A stretch of 64,000 nt of DNA from positions 1-64,000 of the forward strand of contig JBHJOA010000075.1 in NCBI GenBank assembly GCA_050330205.1, given 5' to 3'. The notes below the pieces were generated by a model that saw nothing but the letters and a program-made list of their open reading frames with translations, did not search any database and was not told where the DNA came from. Shown here in pieces: positions 23,569-31,775 of this stretch. This stretch comes from Pelagibius sp050330205 (GTDB lineage: Bacteria > Pseudomonadota > Alphaproteobacteria > Kiloniellales > Kiloniellaceae). The position numbers and the translations under genes are program-made. Within the stretch, counting starts at the first letter, position 1. Each line of letters starts with the position of its first letter.

Positions 23569-24513
23569 TCACCGGTACAGCCGCACCTCGAGGCCGTCGT
23601 CGAGCTGGTAGATCACCTCGTCCATGCCGTTGCCGTCCAGGTCCTCGAGGCGGAAGTCGCCGATGATCTGGGCGTCGTAGAGCTCCCGGCCCAGCAGCGT
23701 GATCTCGCCGTCCTGGTAGCGCAGCACGTGCAGCGCCCGGCGCCGCGCCGACGGCAGAAAAATTTCCGGCAAGCCGTCCTCGTCGAAATCGAGGATGGCG
23801 GAGAGCCCCTGCTCGCGCGAGCCGAAGACGTGGTTGGCGTAGCCGGCCCGCGATGCCTCCTCGACCAGGCGGCCGTCCTGGAGCGAGACGATGCGCAGTA
23901 TGCCGCGACGCTGGTGCGGCGATTCCACGTAGGCGACCTCGACCACGCCGTCGCCGTCGAAGTCCGCCGCGCCGATGGGGTTGAGCCACTGCCCCGCCTG
24001 CAGGTTGCGCGGTCCCTCGGCGACGAGGCGCAGTTCGCCGTCGACCAGGCCGTAGGCCGTCAGCACTGCCCCTTCGCCGGGCGCCATGCGCACCACCAGG
24101 ATCTCGTCCTCCCCGCCGCCGTCGAGATCGGCGAGGCGCGGCTGCAGATCGACGAACACCTGGTCCTCGGGCAGCAGCAGGCGACGCTCGCCGCCGCCGC
24201 GCAGGCGGACCATCAGGCCGCCGGCCTCGACGCCATCGCCCAACACGCCGCCGCCGTCGCGTTCGGTGGGATCGATCAGCCAGGCCTCGGCGATGCGGCC
24301 GAAGCCGAAGGCCGGCCGGCCGTCGGGCAGGGCATCGGCCGGCCGCACGGTGCGCCGCAGCTCGATCCTCAGGCGCGGCGAGGGCTCGGCGAGAAAGGGC
24401 CGGAAGCCGAGCGCCTCCAGGCTCTGTACCCGGGCTTGCGCAATCACGGCGCCGCTATCCGCCAGTGCCAGCAACACGGCCGCCGCGGCCAGTGCGCGGG
24501 CGGCGGCAAACAC
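23569..24513 (-). CDS. Exported FG-GAP/VCBS repeat protein
   Basis: 314 residues. The N-terminal signal-like stretch VFAAARALAAAAVLLALADS likely ends near AVIAQA. Several FG-GAP/VCBS blades follow, each with a Ca-binding-type loop: ADLDGGGEDEILVV, AADFDGDGVVEVAYVE, LDFDEDGLPEIFLP and EDLDGNGMDEVIYQ. The predicted product is a secreted or periplasmic beta-propeller, often used for protein or polysaccharide contacts; no enzyme motif is visible. I chose the GTG at 24513, one base after the serA stop, because it places the signal at the N-terminus. A longer reading into serA has no family support. Linkage to serA is tight but functionally unexplained. Confidence 0.75.
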   Translation of the reverse strand: MFAAARALAAAAVLLALADSGAVIAQARVQSLEALGFRPFLAEPSPRLRIELRRTVRPADALPDGRPAFGFGRIAEAWLIDPTERDGGGVLGDGVEAGGLMVRLRGGGERRLLLPEDQVFVDLQPRLADLDGGGEDEILVVRMAPGEGAVLTAYGLVDGELRLVAEGPRNLQAGQWLNPIGAADFDGDGVVEVAYVESPHQRRGILRIVSLQDGRLVEEASRAGYANHVFGSREQGLSAILDFDEDGLPEIFLPSARRRALHVLRYQDGEITLLGRELYDAQIIGDFRLEDLDGNGMDEVIYQLDDGLEVRLYR

Positions 24514-24514
24514 T

Positions 24515-26092
24515 CTAGAAGCGCAGCGCTTCCGCCTGTTTGGTGTGCGGCAGGGCACGCACCTTCTCCAGGGTCGCGGTGTCGATCGGCGCATCCAGCT
24601 CCAGCAGGGCGATGGCGTCCTGCCCCTGCGCCGCGCGGCCCAGGTGGAAGGTGGCGATGTTGACTCCGGCATCGCCCAGCGTGGTCCCCAGCGCGCCGAT
24701 GAAACCCGGCTTGTCCTCGTTGGTAATGTAGAGCATGTGCGGCGTCAGAGCAGCCTCGATGGAGATGCCCTTGATCTCCACAAGGCGCGGCTTGTCGCCG
24801 CCGAACAGCGTGCCGGAGAGGCTGCGCGGGCCCCGCTCGGTGGTCACCGTGAGGCGGATCAGGGTCTGGTAGTCGCAGTCGCGCTCGTGCTTCACCTCGG
24901 CGACGTCGATGTCGCGCTCGCGCGCCACCAGCGGCGCGTTGACCATGTTCACGGTGTCGAGCATCGGCGTCAGCAGGCCGCAGAGCGCGACCTGGGTGAG
25001 CGGGCGGGTGTTCAGGTGCGCCACCTGGCCCTCATACTCGATGGTCACCTGGGACAGGCCGGTGTGGGTCAGCTGCCCGGCGAAGCTGCCGAGCTGTTCG
25101 GCCAATGTCATGTAGGGCTTCAGGCGCTTGGCCTCCTCCGCCGTGAGGGAGGGCATGTTGAGGGCGTTGGTGATGGCGCCGCTCATCAGGTAGGCGGACA
25201 TCTGCTCGGCGATCTGCAGCGCCACCTTCTCCTGCGCTTCCGCCGTCGAGGCGCCGAGGTGCGGCGTGGCGACGACCTGGTCCATGCCGAACAGCACGTT
25301 CTCCTTGGCCGGCTCGACGGCGAAGACGTCGAGCGCGGCGCCGGCGACGTGGCCGGATTCGATGGCCGCCTTGAGGTCTTCCTCCACCACCAGGCCGCCG
25401 CGCGCGCAGTTGATGATGCGCACGCCGGGCTTGGTCTTGGCCAGGGCCCTGGCGTCGATCATGCCGCGGGTCTGGTCGGTCATCGGCACGTGCAGGGTGA
25501 CGATATCGGCGCGCGCCAGCAGGCTGTCCAGGTCGACCTTCTCGACGTCGAGGTCGAGGGCGCGGTCCGGCGACAGGAAGGGGTCGTAGGCGATGACGTG
25601 CATCCTGAGGCCCTGGGCGCGGTCGGCGACGATGGCACCGATGTTGCCGCAGCCGATGATGCCCAGCGTCTTGCCGGTCAGCTCGGTGCCCATGAAACGC
25701 GACTTCTCCCACTTGCCGGCCTGGGTCGAGCGGTCGGCGGCGGGGATCTGGCGGGCCAGGGAGAGCATCAGCGCGATGGTGTGCTCGGCGGTGGTGATGG
25801 AGTTGCCGTCGGGGGTGTTCATCACCACGATGCCGCGCCCGGTCGCCGCCGGGATATCGACGTTGTCGACGCCGATACCGGCACGGCCGACCACCTTCAG
25901 CCTGTCCGCCGCGGCGATGACGTCGGCCGTCACCTTCGTCGCGGAACGGATCGCCAGACCGTCGTAATCGCCGACGATGGCTTTCAGCTCGTCCGGCTTC
26001 AGGCCGGTCTTCACGTCCACCTCGAGGCCGCGCTCGCGGAAGATTTCCGCCGCGCGGTCGCTCAGCTCATCCGAAATAAGAACCTTGGGCAT
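24515..26092 (-). CDS. serA: D-3-phosphoglycerate dehydrogenase
   Basis: 525 residues, the long form with a C-terminal ACT domain. The NAD-binding site reads LGIIGCGNIGAIVADRAQGL. Catalytic-domain landmarks are GRAGIGVDNVDIPAA, NTPDGNSITTAEHTIALML and VVATPHLGASTAEAQEKV. The ACT region begins near MLYITNEDKPGFIGALGTTL. It oxidises 3-phosphoglycerate to 3-phosphohydroxypyruvate, the first step of serine synthesis, and the ACT domain is the usual place for serine sensing. It follows serC by about 75 bases and is then closely followed by the FG-GAP gene. Confidence 0.97.
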   Translation of the reverse strand: MPKVLISDELSDRAAEIFRERGLEVDVKTGLKPDELKAIVGDYDGLAIRSATKVTADVIAAADRLKVVGRAGIGVDNVDIPAATGRGIVVMNTPDGNSITTAEHTIALMLSLARQIPAADRSTQAGKWEKSRFMGTELTGKTLGIIGCGNIGAIVADRAQGLRMHVIAYDPFLSPDRALDLDVEKVDLDSLLARADIVTLHVPMTDQTRGMIDARALAKTKPGVRIINCARGGLVVEEDLKAAIESGHVAGAALDVFAVEPAKENVLFGMDQVVATPHLGASTAEAQEKVALQIAEQMSAYLMSGAITNALNMPSLTAEEAKRLKPYMTLAEQLGSFAGQLTHTGLSQVTIEYEGQVAHLNTRPLTQVALCGLLTPMLDTVNMVNAPLVARERDIDVAEVKHERDCDYQTLIRLTVTTERGPRSLSGTLFGGDKPRLVEIKGISIEAALTPHMLYITNEDKPGFIGALGTTLGDAGVNIATFHLGRAAQGQDAIALLELDAPIDTATLEKVRALPHTKQAEALRF

Positions 26093-26167
26093 ATCGTTTT
26101 AAAGCCTTCTGCTCGCGCCGCCGCTCGCGGCCGCGCCCTCACTGTCATGCGATGGGTTTTGCGCCTT

Positions 26168-27337
26168 TCAGGCCGCCGCCTTCTCCGATTTCACGGATCG
26201 CCAGGCCCAGTCGAGCCAGGGCAGCAGCGCGGCCATGTCGTCGGGCTCCACCGTCGCACCGCCCCAGAGACGCAGGCCCACCGGCGCGTCGCGGTAGCTG
26301 CCGATGTCGTAGGCGACACCCTCCTGCTCCAGCAGGGCGGCGATGCGCTTGGCCGCGGCGGCCTGGGCATCGGCATCCAGCGACAGGAACCAGGGATCGA
26401 CGATCTTCAGGCAGATCGAGGTGCAGGAGCGCGTCTCCGGCGTCTCCGCGAGGAAATCGGCCCAGTCGGAGGCGGACACCCAGCCGGCCACCGCCGCGAG
26501 GTTCGCCTCGGCACGCCCGATCAGCGCCTTCAGGCCGCCGATCCCCTCGGCCCACCGGAGGCCGTCGAGGGCGTCCTCCACCGCCAGCATGGAGGGCGTG
26601 TTGATGGTCTCGCCCTTGAACACGCCCTCGATCAGCTTGCCGCCCTTGGTGAGGCGGAAGATCTTCGGCAGCGGCCAGTCGGGCGTGAAACTCTCCAGGC
26701 GTTCGACGGCGCGCGGCGACAGCGCCAGCATGCCGTGCGCCGCCTCGCCGCCCAGCACCTTCTGCCAGGACCAGGTGACGACATCGAGCTTGTCCCACGG
26801 CAGGTCCATGGCGAATGCCGCCGAGGTGGCGTCGCAGATCGTCAGCCCTTCGCGGCCGGCGGCGATCCACTCGCCGTCCGGCACCTTCACGCCGGAGGTG
26901 GTGCCGTTCCAGGTGAACACCACGTCGCGGGCCGGATCGACCTGGCCCAGGTCCGGCAGCGCGCCGTAGCCCGCCTTCAGCACCCGCAGGTCGGCGATCT
27001 TCAGCTGCTTGGCGACGTCGGTGGCCCAACCCTCGCCGAAGCTCTCCCAGGCCAGCACGTCGACGCCGCGCGGGCCGAGCAACGACCACAGCGCCATTTC
27101 GACGGCGCCGGTATCGGAGGCCGGCACGATGCCGAGGCGGTAGTCTTCGGGCATGCCGAGCAGCGCCTTGGAGCGCTCGATCACCTCGGCCAGCTTCGCC
27201 TTGCCGGGCTTCGCCCTGTGAGATCGACCGACCGCCGCCTCGCTCAGACAACCCAGGGACCAACCGGGGCGCTTCGCGCAGGGTCCCGAGGAAAAGCAAG
27301 GGTTCCCAGGCCGGCTGGCCGGGCGGACGGCGTTCAT
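26168..27337 (-). CDS. serC: Phosphoserine aminotransferase
   Basis: 389 residues of a fold-type I PLP enzyme in the long alphaproteobacterial SerC subgroup. Recognisable parts are NPCFSSGPCAKRPGW, YRLGIVPASDTGAVEMALWS, FTWNGTTSGVKVPDG, CDATSAAFAMDLPWDKLDVV and the PLP-lysine region SWQKVLGGEAAHGM. It transaminates 3-phosphohydroxypyruvate with glutamate. The ATG at 27337 (MNAVRPASRPG) has an AAGGAG site eight bases upstream, which decides the start over a longer frame. It leads the serC-serA pair. Confidence 0.95.
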   Translation of the reverse strand: MNAVRPASRPGNPCFSSGPCAKRPGWSLGCLSEAAVGRSHRAKPGKAKLAEVIERSKALLGMPEDYRLGIVPASDTGAVEMALWSLLGPRGVDVLAWESFGEGWATDVAKQLKIADLRVLKAGYGALPDLGQVDPARDVVFTWNGTTSGVKVPDGEWIAAGREGLTICDATSAAFAMDLPWDKLDVVTWSWQKVLGGEAAHGMLALSPRAVERLESFTPDWPLPKIFRLTKGGKLIEGVFKGETINTPSMLAVEDALDGLRWAEGIGGLKALIGRAEANLAAVAGWVSASDWADFLAETPETRSCTSICLKIVDPWFLSLDADAQAAAAKRIAALLEQEGVAYDIGSYRDAPVGLRLWGGATVEPDDMAALLPWLDWAWRSVKSEKAAA

Positions 27338-27729
27338 AAGGCAGCTCCTTGGTAGAAAGGGGTCATAAGCGACAAGGCGCGCCCTGGTCTGAATAGCATC
27401 CCGGCGGCGCGCGGGCCGGATACTAACACCATGCTGCACCGCGTCAATTATTCATCCGCCGCTTTCGGGAGCAAAAGCGTCGCTTTTGGAGAACCTGTCC
27501 GAAGGGTCAGGAATCCCGAGGACGAGCCAATGCAACGCGGCCCGCGCGATTGCATCCCCAACTGTCATTGCCGGGCTTGACCCGGCAATCCACCTCGCAA
27601 CTCGCAGGGGTCTATGCAAGCGGCACAATGGACCCTCGGGTCGAGCCCGAGGGTGACAATAGAGTGGGCGGATTCGCCGCTGCGATGGTCAGCGACGCGG
27701 CTTCGCTAATTCTGCAATTGGAGTCATCC
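27338..27729. other. Intergenic region carrying palindromic repeats
   Basis: About 390 bases lie between the serC start and the MaoC-like gene's stop. Apart from the paired palindromic repeat at 27561-27660 I see no gene. Short frames here (such as the LPGLTRQS type) are translations of the repeat. The first part (27338-27480) probably contains the serC promoter, but no convincing hexamers stand out. Confidence 0.5.
27561..27660. repeat. Paired palindromic intergenic repeat (two hairpins), copy 1
   Basis: Hairpin A is TTGCCGGG-CTTGA-CCCGGCAA (27568-27588). Hairpin B is ACCCTCGGG-TCGAG-CCCGAGGGT (27632-27654) followed by GACAAT. Both have perfect stems of 8-9 bases and 5-base loops. The same A-then-B arrangement recurs at 62980-63070, so it is a dispersed REP-like element of the sort common in alphaproteobacterial intergenic DNA. 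Confidence 0.75.
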
Positions 27730-28179
27730 TTACCCCGCCCTCCGCGCCAGAATATGGATCGCGGTGAAGGTCATCACCGGCTCGTCGTTCTGGTTCGCCA
27801 CCACGTAGTCCATGATGAGCGTGCCGCGGTCGGGCTTAGAGGACGACGGACGCTTCTCGCGCACCGTCGCATTCACCGATAGCGTATCGCCGGGGCGCAC
27901 GGGGCGCAGCCAGCGCAGTTCGTCGAGGCCGGGCGAGCCCATGGAGCAGGCGTTGATGACGCCCGCCTGGTAGAAGATGCGAAACGCCAGCGCCAGGGTC
28001 TGAAAGCCGGAGGCGATGAGGCCGTTGAAAGGGCCCGCGGCAGCGGCTTCCCTGTCGAGGTGGAAGGGCTGTGGGTCGTAGAGCAGCGCGAAGTCGAGGA
28101 TCTGCGACTCGCTGAGCGTCACGCCTTTGCTGTGGAAAATCTGACCCGGCTCGAAATCGTCGAAGTAAAGATCCTGCAC
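27730..28179 (-). CDS. MaoC-like hot-dog dehydratase
   Basis: 149 residues with the single hot-dog fold of MaoC-type (R)-enoyl-CoA hydratases. The catalytic Asp/His motif sits in LLYDPQPFHLD, followed by FNGLIASGFQTLALAFRI and PVRPGDTLSVNATV. It probably hydrates an enoyl-CoA in the cytoplasm; the acyl chain is unknown. The GTG at 28179 lies behind GAGGGG, which overlaps the acetyltransferase stop. The longer reading from 28218 would overlap that gene. Last gene of the DUF1127-PhzF-cupin-GNAT-MaoC run. Confidence 0.82.
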   Translation of the reverse strand: MQDLYFDDFEPGQIFHSKGVTLSESQILDFALLYDPQPFHLDREAAAAGPFNGLIASGFQTLALAFRIFYQAGVINACSMGSPGLDELRWLRPVRPGDTLSVNATVREKRPSSSKPDRGTLIMDYVVANQNDEPVMTFTAIHILARRAG

Positions 28180-28187
28180 GGCGCCCC

Positions 28188-28664
28188 TCACGCGGTCGCG
28201 ACAAGCGGCAGGTCGCACTGCAGCCGGCGGACATTGTCCGGCGCCGCGCCTTTCGGCACCTCCCGGAAGCCGATCTCGGCATAGAGCGTCTGCGCGGCGG
28301 TCATGAAGTCGAGCGTTTCCAGAACGACGCTGCGGTGGTCGCCGGCCTTGGCCCCCTGCAGCGCCGCCTCGGCCAGCTGCCGCCCCAGCCCAAGGCCGCG
28401 ATGCGCCGGCCGCACCCAGAGGCGCTTGATCTCTGCGACGCGCTCGCCCAGTGGTTTGAGCGCGACGCAGCCGGCGACTTCGCCATCCACGCGCGCGGCC
28501 CAGAGACCGCCAGCCGGCGGCACGCAGTCACCCGGCAGCGCGGCCAACTCCGCCTCGAAGTCCTTCAGGCAGTAGTCGACCTGCAGCCATGCCGCATACT
28601 CGCGAAACAACTCACGCAGTCCCTCGAGGTCGGCGGCCCCGACCGGCACCACGACTTTTCCCAT
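28188..28664 (-). CDS. GNAT family N-acetyltransferase
   Basis: 158 residues. The acetyl-CoA-binding core is clear: ARVDGEVAGCVALKPLG, AEIKRLWVRPAHRGLGLGRQ with the Q/RxxGxG/A-type loop, and SVVLETLDFMTAAQTLYAEI then GFREV. Substrate unknown. The start overlaps the cupin-gene stop by one base (TGATG), so the pair is translationally coupled. Confidence 0.85.
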   Translation of the reverse strand: MGKVVVPVGAADLEGLRELFREYAAWLQVDYCLKDFEAELAALPGDCVPPAGGLWAARVDGEVAGCVALKPLGERVAEIKRLWVRPAHRGLGLGRQLAEAALQGAKAGDHRSVVLETLDFMTAAQTLYAEIGFREVPKGAAPDNVRRLQCDLPLVATA

Positions 28665-29143
28665 CAATAAGGCGTCCCGTCTTTCTTGGTGAACCTCGGC
28701 TTGCCGTGGCGGCCGTTGGTGAGGAAGAGATCGATGTCGGGGTAGATCACCTCGTCTTCCAGCGAGCGGTTGCCGACCTCCAGGTAGACCGCCCAGTCCT
28801 TGCCCCTGTTGGCCATGTGATGACCGTCGCCCTTGCCGGCGGGAAAGCCGGCCGCCATGCCGGGCTTCAGCTTCTGTTCGCCGGAGTCGGTGATCAGCGT
28901 CAGCTCGCCTTCCAGCACGTAGACGAACTCGTCCTCGTGGGTGTGCCAGTGCCGCTGCGAGGAGAGCGCGCCCGGCGGCAGGCGCACCAGGTTCACGCCG
29001 AAGGCGTTGAGCCCCAGTACGTCGCCCAGCGCCTGTTTCTCGCGCGCGCCGCAGGCGGAGGCCCAGGGCTCCGGATAAGAGGAACCCTTGCGGACTTCGA
29101 CGCCGGAGGGATCGAGGGCGGGAAACGTCGGGCGCTTTGTCAT
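28664..29143 (-). CDS. Cupin domain protein
   Basis: 159 residues containing one cupin barrel. The first motif is QRHWHTHEDEFVYVLEGE (metal-binding His/His/Glu). The second is around FPAGKGDGHHMANRGKDWAV. Single-domain cupins bind small molecules or catalyse isomerase/dioxygenase chemistry. The DEFVYVLEGELTLITDSGEQ type is often annotated as an ethanolamine-utilisation- or transcription-linked cupin, with no firm role. It is coupled to the GNAT gene downstream and lies 39 bases after the PhzF-like gene. Confidence 0.82.
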   Translation of the reverse strand: MTKRPTFPALDPSGVEVRKGSSYPEPWASACGAREKQALGDVLGLNAFGVNLVRLPPGALSSQRHWHTHEDEFVYVLEGELTLITDSGEQKLKPGMAAGFPAGKGDGHHMANRGKDWAVYLEVGNRSLEDEVIYPDIDLFLTNGRHGKPRFTKKDGTPY

Positions 29144-29182
29144 GCCGTCTCCTCATGGTCGCGCGGTGGAGTCGGCGGCAGT

Positions 29183-29992
29183 CTACACGCGGATGCGGCC
29201 CTCGAGATAGGGGGTGACTTTGCCCGAGATCAGCACGCGCGCGCCCCTGTCCTCCACCACGAGATCGCCGCCGCGCGCGGAGACCTGCCGCGCCGCGAGC
29301 TTCGCCTTGCCGAGCCGCCTGGCCCAGAAGGGCGTCAGCACGCAGTGCGCCGAGCCTGTCACGGGATCTTCCGGAATGCCGGCATGGGGCGCGAAGTAGC
29401 GCGACACGAAGTCCACGCTGTCGCCCGGCGCGGTGACGATGAGGCCGTCGCCGGGCAATGCCTTCACCTTCTCCAGGTCCGGTTCGGCGGCGCGCACCTC
29501 GGCCTCGCTCGCCAGGACCGCCATGATCTTGCCGCCGTCGATCTTGGGCGCCTTCACCACCTCCCGCGGCACTGTGCCGAGCGCTGCGGCGACGGCACTG
29601 CCGTCGTCGAAAGGCGCCGGCGGCTCACTCGGGAAATCGAGGGTGAAGACCTCGCCGTCGCGGGTCACCGTCAGCGGGCCGCTGGCCGAGTGGAACACCA
29701 CCTTTTCCATGCCGGGTTCGATGTGATGGGCGATGACATAGGCCGTGGCGAGCGTCGCATGGCCGCAGAGCGCGACCTCGACGGCGGGCGTGAACCAGCG
29801 CAGGCGGTAGCCGCCGTTTTCGGGCCCCTCCAGGGGCACGAAGTAGGCCGTCTCGGAGAGGTTGTTCTCCGCCGCGATGGCCTGCAGCGTCGCGTCGGGC
29901 AGCCAGGCCTGCAGCGGACAGACGGCGGCCGGATTGCCGCCGAAGGGCCGGTCGGTGAAGGCGTCGACCTGGTAGAGGGCGATCTCGGGCAT
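29183..29992 (-). CDS. PhzF family isomerase
   Basis: 269 residues of the PhzF/diaminopimelate-epimerase-like two-domain fold: YQVDAFTDRPFGGNPAAVCP, the acidic motif ENNLSETAYFVP (catalytic Glu in NLSE), CGHATLATAYV and the C-terminal GIPEDPVTGSAHCVLTPFW. Despite the name, chromosomal members rarely make phenazines; most are isomerases of unknown substrate. A GGAGAAAG site precedes the ATG. It lies 14 bases after a DUF1127 gene and upstream of the cupin gene, so the set is probably one transcript. Confidence 0.9.
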   Translation of the reverse strand: MPEIALYQVDAFTDRPFGGNPAAVCPLQAWLPDATLQAIAAENNLSETAYFVPLEGPENGGYRLRWFTPAVEVALCGHATLATAYVIAHHIEPGMEKVVFHSASGPLTVTRDGEVFTLDFPSEPPAPFDDGSAVAAALGTVPREVVKAPKIDGGKIMAVLASEAEVRAAEPDLEKVKALPGDGLIVTAPGDSVDFVSRYFAPHAGIPEDPVTGSAHCVLTPFWARRLGKAKLAARQVSARGGDLVVEDRGARVLISGKVTPYLEGRIRV

Positions 29993-30006
29993 GGCATCTT
30001 TCTCCG

Positions 30007-30276
30007 TCAGCGCCGCCAGAACGGCTTCTCCGCCTCGCGCAGGGCGTCCTCGCGGCTGAGGCCGATGTCCTTCAGCTGGTCCGGACCCATGTGGCTCAAG
30101 GCATCGCGGTCTCCGAGACGCTTCTGCCAGACGATCAGCATGTCGACCAGCAAGAGCGCGCCGCGCCGGGCGTAGCTGCCCCTCTGCCTGACCGAGGGCC
30201 CGCCCCAGCGGCTGTCGGGAAACGCCGCGCCGCGCGGCGCCAGGGACGCTCGGGCCGTTCTCAGGATTGTATCCAT
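30007..30276 (-). CDS. DUF1127 (YjiS-like) small protein
   Basis: 89 residues. The C-terminal half carries the DUF1127 signature: LLVDMLIVWQKRLGDRDALS, then HMGPDQLKDIGLSREDALRE, ending EKPFWRR. DUF1127 proteins are short, Arg-rich and linked in some alphaproteobacteria to RNA turnover and phosphate or carbon adaptation. The ATG at 30276 follows a near-ideal AAGGAG six bases upstream; a longer frame in this region is antisense to the MocR gene. It is first in the minus-strand run, with a TTGACC/TAATAC promoter. Confidence 0.85.
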   Translation of the reverse strand: MDTILRTARASLAPRGAAFPDSRWGGPSVRQRGSYARRGALLLVDMLIVWQKRLGDRDALSHMGPDQLKDIGLSREDALREAEKPFWRR

Positions 30277-30295
30277 GACAATCTCCTTCTGGGCG

Positions 30296-30366
30296 ATATT
30301 GTCTCTATTCATTCCTTGAGATTGTATTAGTTGTTGCCATGACATTCGGTCAATTGTTATATTGTC
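30296..30366. promoter_or_regulatory. Overlapping divergent promoters with direct repeats (DUF1127 gene / MocR gene)
   Basis: Minus strand: TTGACC (30348-30353), 18-base spacer, TAATAC (30324-30329). Plus strand: TTGCCA (30334-30339), 17-base spacer, TTATAT (30357-30362), which puts the start point at or next to the MocR ATG at 30370. A direct repeat ATATTGTC occurs at 30296-30303 and 30359-30366. MocR regulators typically bind direct repeats in shared divergent promoters, so autoregulation is likely. Confidence 0.6.
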
Positions 30367-30369
30367 CTC

Positions 30370-31758
30370 ATGACAAAGTGGACGCCGTCCCTGGAAGAGG
30401 CCTCCGGGCCCCGCTACCTCGCCATCGCCGACGCGCTGGCGCGCGACATCACCACCGGCAAGCTGAAAGCCGGCACCCGCCTGCCGACCCACCGCGACCT
30501 CGCCTGGCACCTGGGGGTCACCGTCGGCACCGTCAGCCGGGCCTATGCCGAGGCGGAGCGGCGCGGCCTCACCTCCGGCGAGGTCGGCCGTGGCACCTTC
30601 GTGAACGTGCCCGCCTCGTCGGACCATATCTACCGCTGGCATGCGGCCACGCCGGGCACCATCCATATGCGTTCGGCCCCACCGATGCCCTGCGCCGAGG
30701 AAGGCGAGATCGCAGCGGTGATGGCACGGGTCGCCGCCGGCCCGCGGGCGATGGAGATGATGCAATACCAAAGCCAGCGCGGCCTGCCGGAACACCGCGA
30801 GGCGGGTGCCCTGTGGGTCAGCCGCTCAGGTTACGAGGTAAGTGCCGAGCAGATCACCATCAGCGCCGGGGCCCACCACGGCGTGCTGATTGCGCTCGCC
30901 GCGGTGACCCGGCCGGGCGACCACATCGTCTCCGACTCTCTCACCTACCCCGGCATCCGCAGTCTGGCGCGCCTGCTGGGGCTGCGCCTCGACGGGCTGG
31001 AGCGCGACTCTGACGGCCCGCTGCCCGACGCCTTCGAGGAGGCCAGCCGCACCCACGACGTGAAGGCGATTTATCTCTGCCCCAACCAGCACAATCCGAC
31101 CAGCCTCACGATGCCGGAGGAACGCCGCCGGGCCCTGGCGGAGATCGCCCGCCGCTTCGGTGTCGCGGTGATCGAGGACGATACCTTCGGCTTCCTCGAC
31201 GGCACGGAGCCCGCGCCCATCGCGGCCCATCTGCCGGAACTCGGCTACTACGTTGTCGGCCTGTCCAAGACCGTCTCGCCGGGGCTGCGCACAGGTTTTG
31301 TCGTGGCGCCCGAGAAGGCGCAGAGCCGGCTCGGCAACGCTGTGCACAGCACCTGCTGGATGGCCTGCCCCCTGACCGCCGAGATTGGCAGTGAGCTGAT
31401 CCGCAGCGGCGTCGCTGCCCGGGTCAGTGCCGGCCGCAAGCGCGAGGCCGCGTCGCGCAGCCTGCTGGCCCGCGAGATGCTGGCCGGCTGGGATTTCGAT
31501 TGTGCGGAAGGGTCGACCTTCCTCTGGCTGCGCCTGCCGGATCCCTGGCGCTCCAGCGAGTTCGCCACCGAGGCCGAGCGCCGCGGCGTGCTGGTAACGC
31601 CCAGCGACCCCTTCATGGTCGGCCGCCGCGAGAGTGCGCCGGCGGTACGGGTCTGTTTCGGCAAGCCGCACGACCACGACGAATTGCGCCGCGGCCTCGC
31701 CATCCTGACCGAACAGCTCAGCGAAGGTCCGACCTACGCCTTCAACAACGTGGTGTAG
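30370..31758 (+). CDS. MocR-type regulator (GntR HTH fused to aminotransferase-like domain)
   Basis: 462 residues. The N-terminal GntR winged helix (about 10-80; AIADALARDITTGKLKAGTR, RAYAEAERRGLTSGEVGRGT) is fused to a class I aminotransferase-like domain. The PLP-lysine motif is YYVVGLSKTVSPGLRTGF, with IYLCPNQHNPTSLTMP and AVIEDDTFGFLDG before it. MocR proteins sense PLP or an amino compound and control a neighbouring operon; the divergent DUF1127-PhzF run is the obvious candidate. There is no Shine-Dalgarno before the ATG, and the -10 box sits eight bases upstream, suggesting a leaderless transcript. Confidence 0.92.
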   Translation: MTKWTPSLEEASGPRYLAIADALARDITTGKLKAGTRLPTHRDLAWHLGVTVGTVSRAYAEAERRGLTSGEVGRGTFVNVPASSDHIYRWHAATPGTIHMRSAPPMPCAEEGEIAAVMARVAAGPRAMEMMQYQSQRGLPEHREAGALWVSRSGYEVSAEQITISAGAHHGVLIALAAVTRPGDHIVSDSLTYPGIRSLARLLGLRLDGLERDSDGPLPDAFEEASRTHDVKAIYLCPNQHNPTSLTMPEERRRALAEIARRFGVAVIEDDTFGFLDGTEPAPIAAHLPELGYYVVGLSKTVSPGLRTGFVVAPEKAQSRLGNAVHSTCWMACPLTAEIGSELIRSGVAARVSAGRKREAASRSLLAREMLAGWDFDCAEGSTFLWLRLPDPWRSSEFATEAERRGVLVTPSDPFMVGRRESAPAVRVCFGKPHDHDELRRGLAILTEQLSEGPTYAFNNVV

Positions 31759-31775
31759 GGCGGACGGTTCGGAAC

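Noticed and set aside
24086..27355. Very long open frame (1089 codons) on the plus strand
   Set aside because: It runs antisense to serA and serC, which are complete and well conserved. The translation is Arg/Gly/His-rich with no domain, typical of the opposite strand of GC-rich genes.
27550..27882. Short plus-strand frame with an LPGLTRQS stretch
   Set aside because: This is a translation of the palindromic repeat. The same kind of peptide appears wherever such repeats are read through.
29183..29992. Phenazine biosynthesis gene
   Set aside because: PhzF-family membership alone does not indicate phenazine production. No other phz genes are near, and such isomerases are common in non-producers.
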